A stretch of 64,000 nucleotides of DNA from Streptomyces sp. LBL (GCF_029893585.1 NZ_JARXYX010000007.1:1-64000), one strand, 5' to 3'. Positions 1 through 8,237 are shown, counted from the first letter of the stretch. The notes: generated by a model not told the origin, from the letters alone. Numbers and translations are program-made.

Positions 1-2
1 AT

Positions 3-407
3 CGCAACAGTGGTGCCTACCTTCCATATTTCAAATGGACGAAAATCGTCCGCCACGTACAAGTGAAGGGCGCGGCGTCTCCTGACGACCCATCCCTGAA
101 CGAGTACTGGCAAGGACGCCGCCGGAAGAAGACGCCACCGCCAATGGACAAGGTAAGCCTGTCCCTGGCGTACAAGCAGAAGGGGCTGTGCCCGCTCTGC
201 AATCAGGCGCTCATCGCTGGGGCCGAGTACGAACCGGACAGTCCACGCGAGTGGATCAACTGGTTCGCGGCGTCGAAGAAGATGCTGAACAAGCATCACT
301 TCGTCTACCGGCGAGAAGGCGGCTCCGACGAGAGAACCAACCTTCGTCTCGTGCACTCCGCATGCCATCGACAGCTACATGCTCAAGACGGCAAGCGGGC
401 CAACTGA
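3..407 (+). CDS. Group II intron reverse transcriptase/maturase, C-terminal DNA-binding and HNH part (cut by left edge)
   Basis: This is the C-terminal end of a group II intron-encoded protein. The reading frame is open to the left edge, so the reverse transcriptase and most of the maturase (X) domain lie outside the window. Visible is the usual D/En arrangement: a short FKW...RHVQVKG linker, then an HNH nuclease with CPLC, HH and CH...LH metal-site motifs between about 175 and 400. In this family the HNH domain nicks the second DNA strand to prime reverse transcription during retrohoming. The stop is 29 bases before a canonical domain V, as expected for an ORF sitting in intron domain IV. 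A GTG at 63 could be taken as a start but lies inside the conserved linker, so a partial gene is the better reading. Confidence 0.85.
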   Translation, partial: RNSGAYLPYFKWTKIVRHVQVKGAASPDDPSLNEYWQGRRRKKTPPPMDKVSLSLAYKQKGLCPLCNQALIAGAEYEPDSPREWINWFAASKKMLNKHHFVYRREGGSDERTNLRLVHSACHRQLHAQDGKRAN

Positions 408-436
408 AGAAATGCGCTGGCCCATGGGGCGAGCTT

Positions 437-511
437 GAGCCGTGTGCATTGAAAGGTGCACGCACGGTTCTGAGGGGGCCGGGATGCAGTAATGCATCCC
501 GGCTACCCGAC
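437..511 (+). ncRNA. Group II intron domains V and VI
   Basis: Domain V is the 34-nt hairpin at 437-470, beginning GAGCCGTGTGC with a GAAA tetraloop and ending GCACGGTTC: the catalytic-triad hairpin of self-splicing introns. Domain VI is an 11-bp perfect stem (478-488 with 493-503) followed by CTACCCGAC. The A at 505 lies 7 nt from the proposed 3' end, the usual place for the branch-point adenosine. Confidence 0.85.
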
Positions 512-1711
512 CTGTACCCGGACACAGGCCAGCAGAGGGCGTTGGCGAGGGCGTTCGGGTGCGCCCGTGTCGTGTTCAACGACGCGGTGCGTGCCCGCGA
601 GGACGCCCGCAAGGCCCAGCGGCCGTTCCCGAAGATCGGCGAGCTGTCCACACGGCTGATTACCGAGGCGAAGCGGACGGTGGAGCGGTCCTGGCTGGGC
701 GAGGTTTCCGCGGTCGTTCTCCAGCAGTCCCTGCGCGACGTCGAGACTGCGTACCGCAACTTCTTCGCCTCCCTCAAGGGCACCCGCAAGGGCCCCAGGA
801 CCGGCCCGCCCCGCTTCAAGTCTCGCAAGGACAAGCGGCAGTCGATCCGGTTCACGGCCAACGCCCGCTGGTCAGTCACCGAGAAGGGGCGCCTGAACCT
901 GCCGAAGATCGGCGCGGTGAAGGTGAAGTGGTCCCGCACCCTGCCCACCACGCCCTCCTCCGTCACCGTCGTCAAGGACGCGGCCGGCAGGTTCTTCGCC
1001 TCCTTCGTCATCGACACCGACCCCGCCGCAGACGCGACCCGGATGCCCGACACCGACCGCACCATCGGCATCGATCTCGGTCTCACCCACTTCGCCGTCC
1101 TCTCCGACGGCACGAAGATCGACTCCCCGCGGTTTCTGCGCCGCGCGGAGAAGAAGCTGAAGAAGGCCCAGCGGGAACTGTCCCGCAAACAGAAGGGATC
1201 CAGGAACCGCGAGAAGGCCCGCCGCAAGGTTGCCCGCGCCCACGCCAAGGTCACCGACGCCCGCCACGAGTTCCACCACCAGCTCTCCACCAGGCTGATC
1301 TCCGAGAACCAAGGGATCGCCGTGGAGGACTTGTCGGTGGCGGGACTGGCACGGACCCGCCTGGCCAAGTCCGTGCACGACGCCGGCTGGGCCTCATTCG
1401 TGAACATGCTGGAGTACAAAGCAGAACGGTACGGCCGGACCCTGGTGAAGATCGGCCGGTTCGAGCCGACCTCTCAGACCTGCTCCACCTGCGGCGTCAA
1501 GGACGGACCCAAACCCCTCAACGTCCGGGAATGGACCTGCGCCGCCTGCGGCAGCGTCCACGACCGGGACCACAATGCCGCGATCAACGTGAAGACGGCC
1601 GCCGGACTGGCGGTATCAGCCTGCGGAGCGCCGGTAAGACCAGGAGCGATCCCGGCACAGCGCGAAGAAACAGGAAGCCACGGACTCCTGACCCAAGCCC
1701 GTGCCGCGTAG
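512..1711 (+). CDS. tnpB: TnpB (IS200/IS605-type RNA-guided nuclease), exon downstream of the intron
   Basis: 399 codons of TnpB starting LYPDTGQQRA; intact relatives carry some 15-20 more N-terminal residues, expected upstream of the intron. All nuclease parts are present, numbered from this exon: RuvC-I Asp188 (GIDLGLTHF), RuvC-II Glu272 (VEDLSVAG), a zinc ribbon with Cys324/327/343/346, and RuvC-III Asp353 (HDRDHNAAIN). TnpB is not needed for transposition; in studied IS605 elements it is an RNA-guided endonuclease using a guide RNA made from the element's right end, which promotes element retention. The frame is open further left, but that sequence is intron RNA and maturase, not TnpB. 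No start codon with TnpB homology exists here, so production depends on intron splicing or an alternative internal start. No tnpA is seen. Confidence 0.88.
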   Translation: MYPDTGQQRALARAFGCARVVFNDAVRAREDARKAQRPFPKIGELSTRLITEAKRTVERSWLGEVSAVVLQQSLRDVETAYRNFFASLKGTRKGPRTGPPRFKSRKDKRQSIRFTANARWSVTEKGRLNLPKIGAVKVKWSRTLPTTPSSVTVVKDAAGRFFASFVIDTDPAADATRMPDTDRTIGIDLGLTHFAVLSDGTKIDSPRFLRRAEKKLKKAQRELSRKQKGSRNREKARRKVARAHAKVTDARHEFHHQLSTRLISENQGIAVEDLSVAGLARTRLAKSVHDAGWASFVNMLEYKAERYGRTLVKIGRFEPTSQTCSTCGVKDGPKPLNVREWTCAACGSVHDRDHNAAINVKTAAGLAVSACGAPVRPGAIPAQREETGSHGLLTQARAA

Positions 1712-1736
1712 CGGCACGGCAACGGAATGGAAGGCC

Positions 1737-1771
1737 AGAATCCTCGGGCTTCAGCCCAAGGAGCAAGTCAA
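1737..1771 (+). mobile_element. IS200/IS605 right end with subterminal hairpin (guide-RNA scaffold end)
   Basis: A GAATCC lead, an imperfect hairpin (CCTCGGGCT / AGCCCAAGG around TTC) and a terminal AAGTCAA resemble the right ends of IS605-family elements, which also form the 3' part of the TnpB guide-RNA scaffold. The element would end at about 1771, and bases from 1772 onward would serve as guide. By resemblance to family ends; the exact end could be off by a few bases. Confidence 0.65.
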
Positions 1772-1935
1772 GTGCTGGACGACGAGACGGCCTCGCTAAT
1801 CACGCCCGTGTCGAAGCTCCCCGACTGCCGCAAGCGAGGCGTCGAAGAGACGGGTACCTCTGGGGATAAAAGCCGTATTCGGGCATATCCTGGGGAGTGA
1901 CATCTGCGTGCGTCGACCAGAAGAAGGTGAGAGCG

Positions 1936-2229
1936 ATGCGCGTACTGCTCAAGGTCCAGATGGACACGGAGAAGGCCAACGAGGCCATCCGGAACGGCAC
2001 TCTGGCGAAACTGATCCAGGAGTCGGTGGAACAGATCAAGCCCGAAGCGGCCTACTTCACCGCCGAGGACGGCAGGCGCACCGCCTACATGGTCTTCGAC
2101 ATGCAGGACAGCTCGCAGATGCCGGTGATCAGTGAGCCGTTCTTCCTCAACCTGGGCGCCAAGATCACCTACACCCCGGTGATGAACATGGAGGACGTGC
2201 AGAAGGGCCTCTCCCAGCTGGGGCGCTGA
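1936..2229 (+). CDS. Conserved hypothetical protein (97 aa)
   Basis: A 97-residue protein starting MRVLLKVQMDTEKANEAI. The ATG at 1936 is chosen because AAGGTGAGAG lies 5-12 bases upstream; the frame is open to 1897, but that extension has no coding character. The alternation of strands and helices (VLLKVQM ... AAYFT ... TAYMVFDM ... FFLNLGAKITYTPVM) suggests a small ferredoxin-like or dimeric alpha/beta-barrel fold. I do not recognise a named family and assign no function. It follows the IS right end by 165 bases, so its promoter region is close to the insertion. The downstream 79 bases hold two copies of CCGGAATGCCGGTC. Confidence 0.7.
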   Translation: MRVLLKVQMDTEKANEAIRNGTLAKLIQESVEQIKPEAAYFTAEDGRRTAYMVFDMQDSSQMPVISEPFFLNLGAKITYTPVMNMEDVQKGLSQLGR

Positions 2230-2308
2230 CCCTCAGCCGGAATGCCGGTCTTGGGTGAAAAGGCCCGTCCTCGACCGGAATGCCGGTCCTCAGCCCTGGA
2301 GCCGACCC

Positions 2309-2959
2309 TCAGCTGAAGACGATCATTGACCCCTGAGCCAGACTCCGTGTCGCCGCCGCGTGCAGCCCCAGCCAGACGTGGCGCTCACGGGCGAAGGGGC
2401 TCGGGTCGTAGGGAGCCGGTACCGCGGGCTCCTCCAACTCCGTGGGCGAGAGGGGTGGTTCGGGGGCAGCCGGAGGGTTGGCCGGATCGATGCCGATGCT
2501 CTGGGCCACGAGCTCCAGTTCCCGCAGCAGGGTCTGGGAGGAGCCCAGAGGGCCGCCGCCCGCGAGGAGTTCGTCGTTGGCGAGGGGGTGCGGGAAGTCG
2601 ACGGGGACATACGCGCCCGCGTGGTCGTAGTGCCAGACCAGGTGCGACTGCTGGGCCGTCGTCTCGAACATCTCCAGCAACTGCTCGTAGTCGCCGCCCA
2701 ACTCGTCCACCGGCGTCACCGGCAGTCCGCAGACCTGGAGCAGATAGACGCGGCGCAGGAAGTGCAGCGCGTCGTAGTCGAAGCCGGCCACCGGGGCGAC
2801 GTCTCCGGACAGGCCCGGCATGTACTGGTACACCGGCACCGGCGGCAACCCGGCCTCGGCGAGCACCTTGTTGTATTGCGCGAGTTCCTCGGCGAACGGG
2901 TTGTCCGGGGTGTGGCACAACACGTCGACGAGCGGCACCAGCCACAGGTCACAGGCCAA
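2309..2959 (-). CDS. Hypothetical protein (216 aa)
   Basis: A soluble-looking protein of 216 residues beginning with a TTG codon (TTG GCC TGT GAC) preceded by GAGGAG at good spacing. No signal peptide or membrane segment is evident. It is rich in Leu, Pro and acidic residues, with a Pro/Glu-rich stretch around residues 160-185. No catalytic motif is recognised. The neighbour on the same strand to the right is a GntR regulator, 362 bases away, so co-transcription is unlikely. Good GC3 bias supports real coding. Confidence 0.65.
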   Translation of the reverse strand: MACDLWLVPLVDVLCHTPDNPFAEELAQYNKVLAEAGLPPVPVYQYMPGLSGDVAPVAGFDYDALHFLRRVYLLQVCGLPVTPVDELGGDYEQLLEMFETTAQQSHLVWHYDHAGAYVPVDFPHPLANDELLAGGGPLGSSQTLLRELELVAQSIGIDPANPPAAPEPPLSPTELEEPAVPAPYDPSPFARERHVWLGLHAAATRSLAQGSMIVFS

Positions 2960-3321
2960 AAGACAGCTCCTCGCTTACTCGCGGCGCACAGTTGTGGTCG
3001 CACGGTGGTGGACCAAGGTGGTGGTCCCACGGTGGTGGTCGCACGTGGTCAAGGCAGGGTAATCGGTGCGGCACCCGGTCGGCTTCCCCCCGCGCGATTC
3101 CCGACCTGTCCCGCCCCGCTCGGTTCGTGCAGGACCCATACCCGTACTCGCCCCGCTCACCCGGCCGTCGGCGCCTGCCTGGCAAATTTTCGCCTGCCCG
3201 GAGCGGTCAGGTCGATCAGGTCCATCGGGCCGATCCCGCCGATCCTGCCGATCCTGCCGAGCCGGCCCATCAGGTCAGACAGGCGGTCAGGTCCATCGGG
3301 CCGGTCCGGCCGGTCGGCCGG
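2960..3321. repeat. Intergenic region with short GTGGTGG and GATCCTGCC repeats
   Basis: 362 bases without a convincing gene. Around 2991-3050 there are several copies of a GTGGTGGTC(C/G)CACG-like unit. At 3211-3310 there are repeated pieces of CAGGTCCATCGGGCC and GATCCTGCC. The region separates the end of the GntR gene from the start of the next minus-strand gene and must contain that gene's promoter; no clear -35/-10 pair was picked out. Confidence 0.5.
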
Positions 3322-4020
3322 TCAGGCCGACCCCAGACGCTCGATCAGCGCCAGGGCGTGAGCGTTGTGCGTGGCGAGGATCGTCCGGGTGGCCGCGAGG
3401 TCACGGTGGGCGAGGGCGTCCACCAACTCGGTGTGCCCGGCCCACAGTCGGCCGCGCAGATCGGTCAGCGCCCGCAGGTGCTGCACGGTGCACACCCAGG
3501 CCTGCACGCGGAGCCGGTTCAGGAAGTCGGCGAGATAGGGGTTGCCGAACAGGGCGCTCAGCTCGCGCCAGAAGCGCAGGTCGTAACCGATCAGGATGGT
3601 GAGGTCACCGAGGCCCGCCGCCCGCTTCGCCTCCTCGCCCCGCCGCCGTATCCCTGCCACGAGCGCCGCGGTCCGGGGGTCGTCGAGATTTCGTTCCTCC
3701 CCGTGACCGTTGTCCAGCGCCTGGAACATCCCGTCGATGATCAGGCTGCGGGCCTCGATCATCCCGCGGAAGTCGTCGACGGTGTACGAGGGCACCCGGA
3801 AGCCCCGGTGCTGGTCGGCTTCGAGGAGTCCCTGCGCGGAGAGGTCGACCAGCGCCTCGCGCACCGGTGTCGCGGAGACGCCGTACTGCTCGGCGATCTC
3901 CTTCACCGTGAACTCCTGCCCTGCCTGCAGTCGCCCGCCCAGCACCTCGTCTCGAAGCGCGTCGGCTATCTGCTGCCGCAGGGTGCTGCGGGTCACAGCG
4001 CCGGTGCCGCTATTGGGCAT
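3322..4020 (-). CDS. GntR-family transcriptional regulator, FadR (FCD) subfamily
   Basis: 232 residues. The N-terminal winged helix-turn-helix (about 10-75) contains QQIADALRDEVL, VKEIAEQYGVSATPVREAL and a wing ending GLLEADQHRGFRV: the standard GntR pattern. The C-terminal all-helical FCD effector domain follows, with metal-ligand-like residues (D in LIGYDLRFWREL, H in TELVDALAHRD and THNAHAL). Such regulators bind small carboxylates and usually repress their own gene and a neighbouring catabolic gene. The class III aminotransferase immediately upstream on the same strand is the natural candidate target. A TCGTA-N6-TACGA inverted repeat lies 39-54 bases upstream of the start. Confidence 0.88.
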   Translation of the reverse strand: MPNSGTGAVTRSTLRQQIADALRDEVLGGRLQAGQEFTVKEIAEQYGVSATPVREALVDLSAQGLLEADQHRGFRVPSYTVDDFRGMIEARSLIIDGMFQALDNGHGEERNLDDPRTAALVAGIRRRGEEAKRAAGLGDLTILIGYDLRFWRELSALFGNPYLADFLNRLRVQAWVCTVQHLRALTDLRGRLWAGHTELVDALAHRDLAATRTILATHNAHALALIERLGSA

Positions 4021-4058
4021 GGTCAGGGCGTCTCTCTCGTCGGGGTCGGGTGCGGCAC

Positions 4059-4074
4059 TCGTACATGTCTACGA
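4059..4074. promoter_or_regulatory. Candidate GntR/FCD operator (TCGTA-N6-TACGA)
   Basis: Perfect 5-bp inverted repeat TCGTACATGTCTACGA in the leader of the GntR gene. Size and position fit an autoregulatory operator for an FCD-type GntR protein. Inference only. Confidence 0.4.
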
Positions 4075-4180
4075 ACACGCCACCTTACGCGTTCGAGGCG
4101 CCCCGGTACCTGCTGCCTACACCTTGGTGGGTTGCATCCGGGCCGTGCCGCCTGCCCCTTGACGGGTCGCACGGGGACCA

Positions 4181-4202
4181 CAACCCACCCCTCGGTGGGT
4201 TG
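4181..4202 (-). terminator. Terminator hairpin after the aminotransferase gene
   Basis: Perfect 9-bp inverted repeat CAACCCACC-CCTC-GGTGGGTTG, 12 bases beyond the stop of the minus-strand aminotransferase gene. There is no T-run, as is common for Streptomyces terminators. It also separates that gene from the downstream GntR gene. Confidence 0.6.
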
Positions 4203-4214
4203 CGTGAACCGGAC

Positions 4215-5573
4215 CTACTCCTCGGTGTACTCGTCCGCCACGGCCAGCGCGGCGTCCAGCGCGGCCAGCCCGTCCTTGAGTTCCGCCTCACTCGCGGTGC
4301 ACGGCGGCACCACATGCGTCCTGTTCATGTTGATGAACGGCCACAGCCCCTGCTTCTTCGCGGCGGCCCCGAACGCGGCCATCGCCGCGTTCTTCTCGCC
4401 CGCCGCGTTGTACGGCACCAGCGGCTCCCGGGTCTCCCGGTTCCGCACCAACTCCACGGCCCAGAACATCCCGACGCCCCGCACCTCGCCCACCGACGGA
4501 TGCCGCCCGGCCAGCTCCCGCAGCGCGGGCCCGACCACGTCCGCCCCGAGCCGGGCGGCGTTCTCGACGATCCCCTCCTCCGCCATGACGGTGATCGTCG
4601 CGACCGCCGCCGCACACGCCAGCGGATGCCCCGAGTACGTCAGCCCGCCCGGGTACGGCCGCTTCGCGAAGGTCTCCGCGATCGCCCCGGAGATCGCGAC
4701 CCCGCCGAGCGGCACGTATCCGGAGTTCACGCCCTTGGCGAAGGTCATCAGGTCGGGCACGACGTCGAACAGGTCCGCCGCGAACCACTCACCGGTCCGC
4801 CCGAACCCGGCCATGACCTCGTCCAGCACGAAGACGATCCCGTACCTGTCGCAGATCTCCCGGACGCCGGCGAGATAGCCGGGCGGCGGAACCATGATCC
4901 CGGCCGTCCCCGGGATCGTCTCCAGGATGATCGCGGCGATCGTCCCCGGCCCCTCGAAGGCGATCGTCGTCTCCAGGTGCTCCAACGCCCGCGCGCACTC
5001 CTGCTCCTCGGTCTCGGCGTAGAAGCGGGAGCGGTAGAGGTAGGGCGCCCAGAAGTGCACGACTCCGGCCGCGGCGCTGTCCGACGCCCAGCGGCGCGGG
5101 TCACCGGTGATGTTCACGGCCTGCTGCGTACCGCCGTGGTACGACCGGTACGTCGACAGCACCTTCGTACGGCCGGTGTGCAGCCGCGCCATCCGGACGG
5201 CGTGCTCCACGGCGTCGGCCCCGCCGTTGGTGAAGAAGATCTTGTCCAGGTCCCCGGGCGTCCGCCCGGCGATCAGCCGCGCCGCCTCCGAGCGCGCCTC
5301 GATGGCGAACCCGGGCGCGAAGGTGGTCAGGCTCGCGGCCTGCTCCTGTATCGCGGCGACGACCTTCGGGTGCTGGTAGCCGATGTTCGTGTGGACGAGG
5401 CCGCTGGAGAAGTCGAGGTACCGCTTGCCGTCGTAGTCCCAGAAGTACGACCCCTCGGCGCCGGCGACGGCGAGCGGGTCGATGAGCTCCTGCGCGGACC
5501 AGGAGTGGAACACATGCGCACGGTCCGCGGCCTTCACGGCGGCGCCGACCGCGGGGTCTGGCAGAGGAGTCAT
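4215..5573 (-). CDS. Class III PLP-dependent aminotransferase (omega-amino acid:pyruvate type)
   Basis: 452 residues, the usual length for fold-type I class III aminotransferases. Visible landmarks: DFSSGLVHTNIGYQHP near residue 55, TNGGADAVEHAVRMAR at 115-130 (cofactor phosphate region), SYHGGTQ at 144-150, DEVMAGFGRTGEW at 251-263 (Asp251 contacts the PLP ring nitrogen) and the Schiff-base Lys280 in MTFAKGVNSG. These enzymes move an amino group from substrates such as beta-alanine, taurine or omega-amino acids to pyruvate or another oxo-acid; the substrate cannot be read from sequence. The GntR regulator downstream in the same orientation suggests a catabolic role. The ATG at 5573 is the first in frame. 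Confidence 0.88.
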   Translation of the reverse strand: MTPLPDPAVGAAVKAADRAHVFHSWSAQELIDPLAVAGAEGSYFWDYDGKRYLDFSSGLVHTNIGYQHPKVVAAIQEQAASLTTFAPGFAIEARSEAARLIAGRTPGDLDKIFFTNGGADAVEHAVRMARLHTGRTKVLSTYRSYHGGTQQAVNITGDPRRWASDSAAAGVVHFWAPYLYRSRFYAETEEQECARALEHLETTIAFEGPGTIAAIILETIPGTAGIMVPPPGYLAGVREICDRYGIVFVLDEVMAGFGRTGEWFAADLFDVVPDLMTFAKGVNSGYVPLGGVAISGAIAETFAKRPYPGGLTYSGHPLACAAAVATITVMAEEGIVENAARLGADVVGPALRELAGRHPSVGEVRGVGMFWAVELVRNRETREPLVPYNAAGEKNAAMAAFGAAAKKQGLWPFINMNRTHVVPPCTASEAELKDGLAALDAALAVADEYTEE

Positions 5574-5640
5574 GCGCCCGAGGGTAGATGTCCGCGCTGC
5601 GGAAACGGTATCGGCGTCCAGGCCGAGGATGGGAGGTTTC

Positions 5641-5722
5641 CGCGACAGGTACGACAGACAGGTAGTCCGATCGACATCGCCGTGGGACGGCCGCGGCGAT
5701 GTCGATTCGACAACCTGTCGCG
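5641..5722. repeat. 82-bp nested inverted repeat in a divergent intergenic region
   Basis: An outer perfect 10-bp arm (CGCGACAGGT at 5641-5650 with ACCTGTCGCG at 5713-5722) encloses an inner perfect 13-bp arm (5670-5682 with 5694-5706) around an 11-base loop. It lies between the starts of the aminotransferase and the divergent kinase, so a terminator role is unlikely. Cruciform, operator or small mobile palindrome are all possible. Confidence 0.7.
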
Positions 5723-5831
5723 TGGGCCCTTCCTGTTACGGAACCGTCGACAGAGCCCAGCTCACAGCGCGGTGGGGCCGCACTATCCTCGGTCTGTTGC
5801 TCACGTGCGGGGCGGGGAAGGCGGCGCAACG

Positions 5832-8237
5832 ATGGAGAGTCTGGGACCCGGGGATCCACAACGGATCGGCGCGTACCGGCTGTTGGCGCGGCTCGGCGCC
5901 GGCGGGATGGGGCAGGTGTTTCTGGCCCGGTCCGACCGGGGGCGCACGGTCGCCGTGAAGCTGGTGCGGGAGGAACTGGCCGCGCAGGAAGAGTTCCGGG
6001 CCCGCTTCCGGCAGGAGGTGCAGGCCGCGCGGAAGGTCGGCGGGTACTGGACGGCGCCCGTGCTGGACGCGGACACCGAGGCCGCGGTGCCCTGGGTCGC
6101 CACCGGGTACGTCGCCGGGCCCAGCCTTCAGCAGATCGTCGGCCATGACCACGGGGCGCTGCCGGAGCGTTCGGTACGCATCCTGGGGGCGGGGCTGGCG
6201 CACGCGCTGGGGGACATCCACGCGGCCGGGATCGTCCACCGCGACCTCAAGCCGTCCAACGTGCTGATCACGATCGACGGCCCCCGGGTCATCGACTTCG
6301 GCATCGCGCGGGCCCTGGAGACGGTGACGGACGGCGGCCTCACCCGCACCGGCGCCCTCGTCGGCTCACCGGGCTTCATGGCGCCGGAACAGGTGCGCGG
6401 GGACCGGATCACCCAGGCCTGCGACGTCTTCTGTCTCGGCTCGATCCTCGTCTACGCCGCCACCGGCAAGCTCCCCTTCGGCACGGCCAACAGCGGCGTC
6501 CACGCCCTGATGTTCCGCATCGCCCAGGAAGAACCCGACCTCACCGGCGTCCCCGAGGGCATCGCCGACCTCGTCCGCGTCTGCCTGAAGAAGGACCCGG
6601 CCGCCCGCCCGACCCTGGCCCACGTCCTGGAACGCACGGGCGCGGAGGACACGGTCTCCGGGGGGCGTGCGCTCGACCCGTGGCTGCCGGGCGCGCTGGT
6701 GGCCCAGTTGGGGCGGCACGCGGTGCGGTTGCTGGAGACGGAGAATCCGGAGGGGACGAGGGCCGGGGCGGGGGCCTCGGCGGGGTCGGGTGCGGTCCCG
6801 GCGAATGAGGGTGCGGGTCCGGCGGGGTCGGGTGCGGGCCCGGCGGGTGCGGGTGCCGGTGCGGGTGCGGCTCCGGCTGTGGGGGGCTTTGGAGGGCCGG
6901 GGGTCGGTCCCGCCGGCACCGCTGGCACCGCCGCTCCGACGGGCCCCGCTCCCGTCCCACCGGGGTCTTCAGCAGGGCACCCGCCCGCCCCCTCGCACGG
7001 GTCGTCGGTGGGGCACCCTCCTGTCGTCTCACCCGGGTCGTCGCCGGCGCACCCGCCCGCCGCCCCACCCGGGCCTGCGGCGGGCGGCACTCCCGCGACC
7101 TCGCCCGCTGCTCCGACGGGTCCCGCGCCCGTACCAGCCGGGCCTTCCGCGGGCCACCCACCCGCCACCTGGCCCGAGCACTCGCCCACCAGTGACGAGT
7201 CCGCCCTCGCCGAGCCTCCGGGCCCGCCCGTGCACGGGCAACTCGGCAGCGGGGCCCGGATGGCTCACCTGCCCACCATCGTCGCAGGCCAGGCCGGTCA
7301 CACGCCCCCGCCGGGAACTCCAGGACACCCGACAGCCCCACCCTCTGCCCCCGGCGATGCCCCCGTCCACCCCGCCGACGGCTACCCGCAACAGCATCCG
7401 CAGCCCTCGGCGTACGCCCACCCCCGGCAACCCGGAGCCGGCGCCCCCGGAACCTGGTCGGCGACGCCAGGCCCCGCCCCGGACTCCACACCGCCGTACG
7501 GCCAGTACGACTCGCAGGGCCTGCCCAGCCAGTACGGCCAGTTCGGCGGCCTGGGGCAGACCCCGCCCTACGGGCCGCCGCCCATCGCGCCCACGCCGCC
7601 CCACGGCCCCGCCAACCCCCAGGACCCTGGGATGAAGTCCCGCTCCACCGTCGCACTCGTCGTCGTCGCACTGGTCGTCGCGCTCGCCGCCGGCGGCTCG
7701 GTGTACGAGCTGCTCAACCGTGGTGATGACGATCAGGCGGGCGGTGGTACCTCCACCCCCTCGGCGACCGCTCCGGCCACACCCGATCAGAGCGCCCCGC
7801 GGCAGCAGCCGTCCCCCGCCCCCTCGCAGCCGAGCCGGCCGAGCCGGTCGAACCAGTCGACCCCCTCCGAGTCGCCGTCGGACGGTGTGATCCCGGCCGA
7901 CCTTCTCGGCACCTGGACCGCCACGCTCACGAACGCCGACGGTCTGCACACCCGCGAACTGACTCTTCAGCAGGGGTCGGTGGGCGACACGGTCCTGTCA
8001 CTCGTCGCCGACGGCCCCACCGCGAACGGCGCCTACCATTGCGTCTTCCAGGCGGATCTGGACCAAGCACCGGACGAGGACGGCACATTGGGCATCGGCC
8101 CGTCCAGAGTCACCAGCGGCGAGCCACGCTCCACCTGCGCCCCGGGAGCGCCGACCGCGATCATGCTGCTCCCGGACGGAACCCTCCAGCGCACGGACTC
8201 CGGAACCGACAAAACGCTGACGTACACCCGCCAATGA
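5832..8237 (+). CDS. Membrane Ser/Thr protein kinase with long Pro/Ala/Gly linker and extracellular domain
   Basis: 801 residues from the ATG at 5832; the frame is open further upstream but has no homology, and the ATG directly precedes the kinase fold. Kinase domain about 13-275: glycine loop LGAGGMGQVF (21-30), catalytic Lys43, HRDLKPSN with Asp138, DFG at 155-157, and APE inside GFMAPEQVRGD. A very Pro/Ala/Gly/Ser-rich linker spans roughly 310-600. One membrane helix (about 603-625, VALVVVALVVALAAGG) is followed by a Ser/Thr/Pro stretch and a C-terminal domain of about 120 residues (DLLGTWTATLTNADGLHTRELTL...) with a lipocalin-like or stress-sensor look. Predicted orientation: kinase inside, C-terminus outside. 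The outside ligand and the substrates are unknown. Confidence 0.9.
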   Translation: MESLGPGDPQRIGAYRLLARLGAGGMGQVFLARSDRGRTVAVKLVREELAAQEEFRARFRQEVQAARKVGGYWTAPVLDADTEAAVPWVATGYVAGPSLQQIVGHDHGALPERSVRILGAGLAHALGDIHAAGIVHRDLKPSNVLITIDGPRVIDFGIARALETVTDGGLTRTGALVGSPGFMAPEQVRGDRITQACDVFCLGSILVYAATGKLPFGTANSGVHALMFRIAQEEPDLTGVPEGIADLVRVCLKKDPAARPTLAHVLERTGAEDTVSGGRALDPWLPGALVAQLGRHAVRLLETENPEGTRAGAGASAGSGAVPANEGAGPAGSGAGPAGAGAGAGAAPAVGGFGGPGVGPAGTAGTAAPTGPAPVPPGSSAGHPPAPSHGSSVGHPPVVSPGSSPAHPPAAPPGPAAGGTPATSPAAPTGPAPVPAGPSAGHPPATWPEHSPTSDESALAEPPGPPVHGQLGSGARMAHLPTIVAGQAGHTPPPGTPGHPTAPPSAPGDAPVHPADGYPQQHPQPSAYAHPRQPGAGAPGTWSATPGPAPDSTPPYGQYDSQGLPSQYGQFGGLGQTPPYGPPPIAPTPPHGPANPQDPGMKSRSTVALVVVALVVALAAGGSVYELLNRGDDDQAGGGTSTPSATAPATPDQSAPRQQPSPAPSQPSRPSRSNQSTPSESPSDGVIPADLLGTWTATLTNADGLHTRELTLQQGSVGDTVLSLVADGPTANGAYHCVFQADLDQAPDEDGTLGIGPSRVTSGEPRSTCAPGAPTAIMLLPDGTLQRTDSGTDKTLTYTRQ

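Larger units (their letters stand above)
1..511 (+). mobile_element. Group II intron, 3' portion
   Basis: Holds the end of the maturase gene followed by domains V and VI. The predicted 3' splice site is after base 511 (ending GAC). The next base starts an in-frame stretch of TnpB, so the intron appears to be inserted in phase 0 inside a transposon gene. The 5' half of the intron, the upstream exon and the left splice site are outside the window. Boundary inferred from the domain VI geometry and the resuming protein homology. Confidence 0.8.

Noticed and set aside
188..511. Open frame continuing upstream of the TnpB exon
   Set aside because: It reads antisense to no homology and passes through the maturase gene and domain V; the TnpB match begins only at the intron end.
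4050..5831. Long plus-strand extension in front of the first Ser/Thr kinase
   Set aside because: It is antisense to the aminotransferase gene; the kinase fold starts right after the ATG at 5832.
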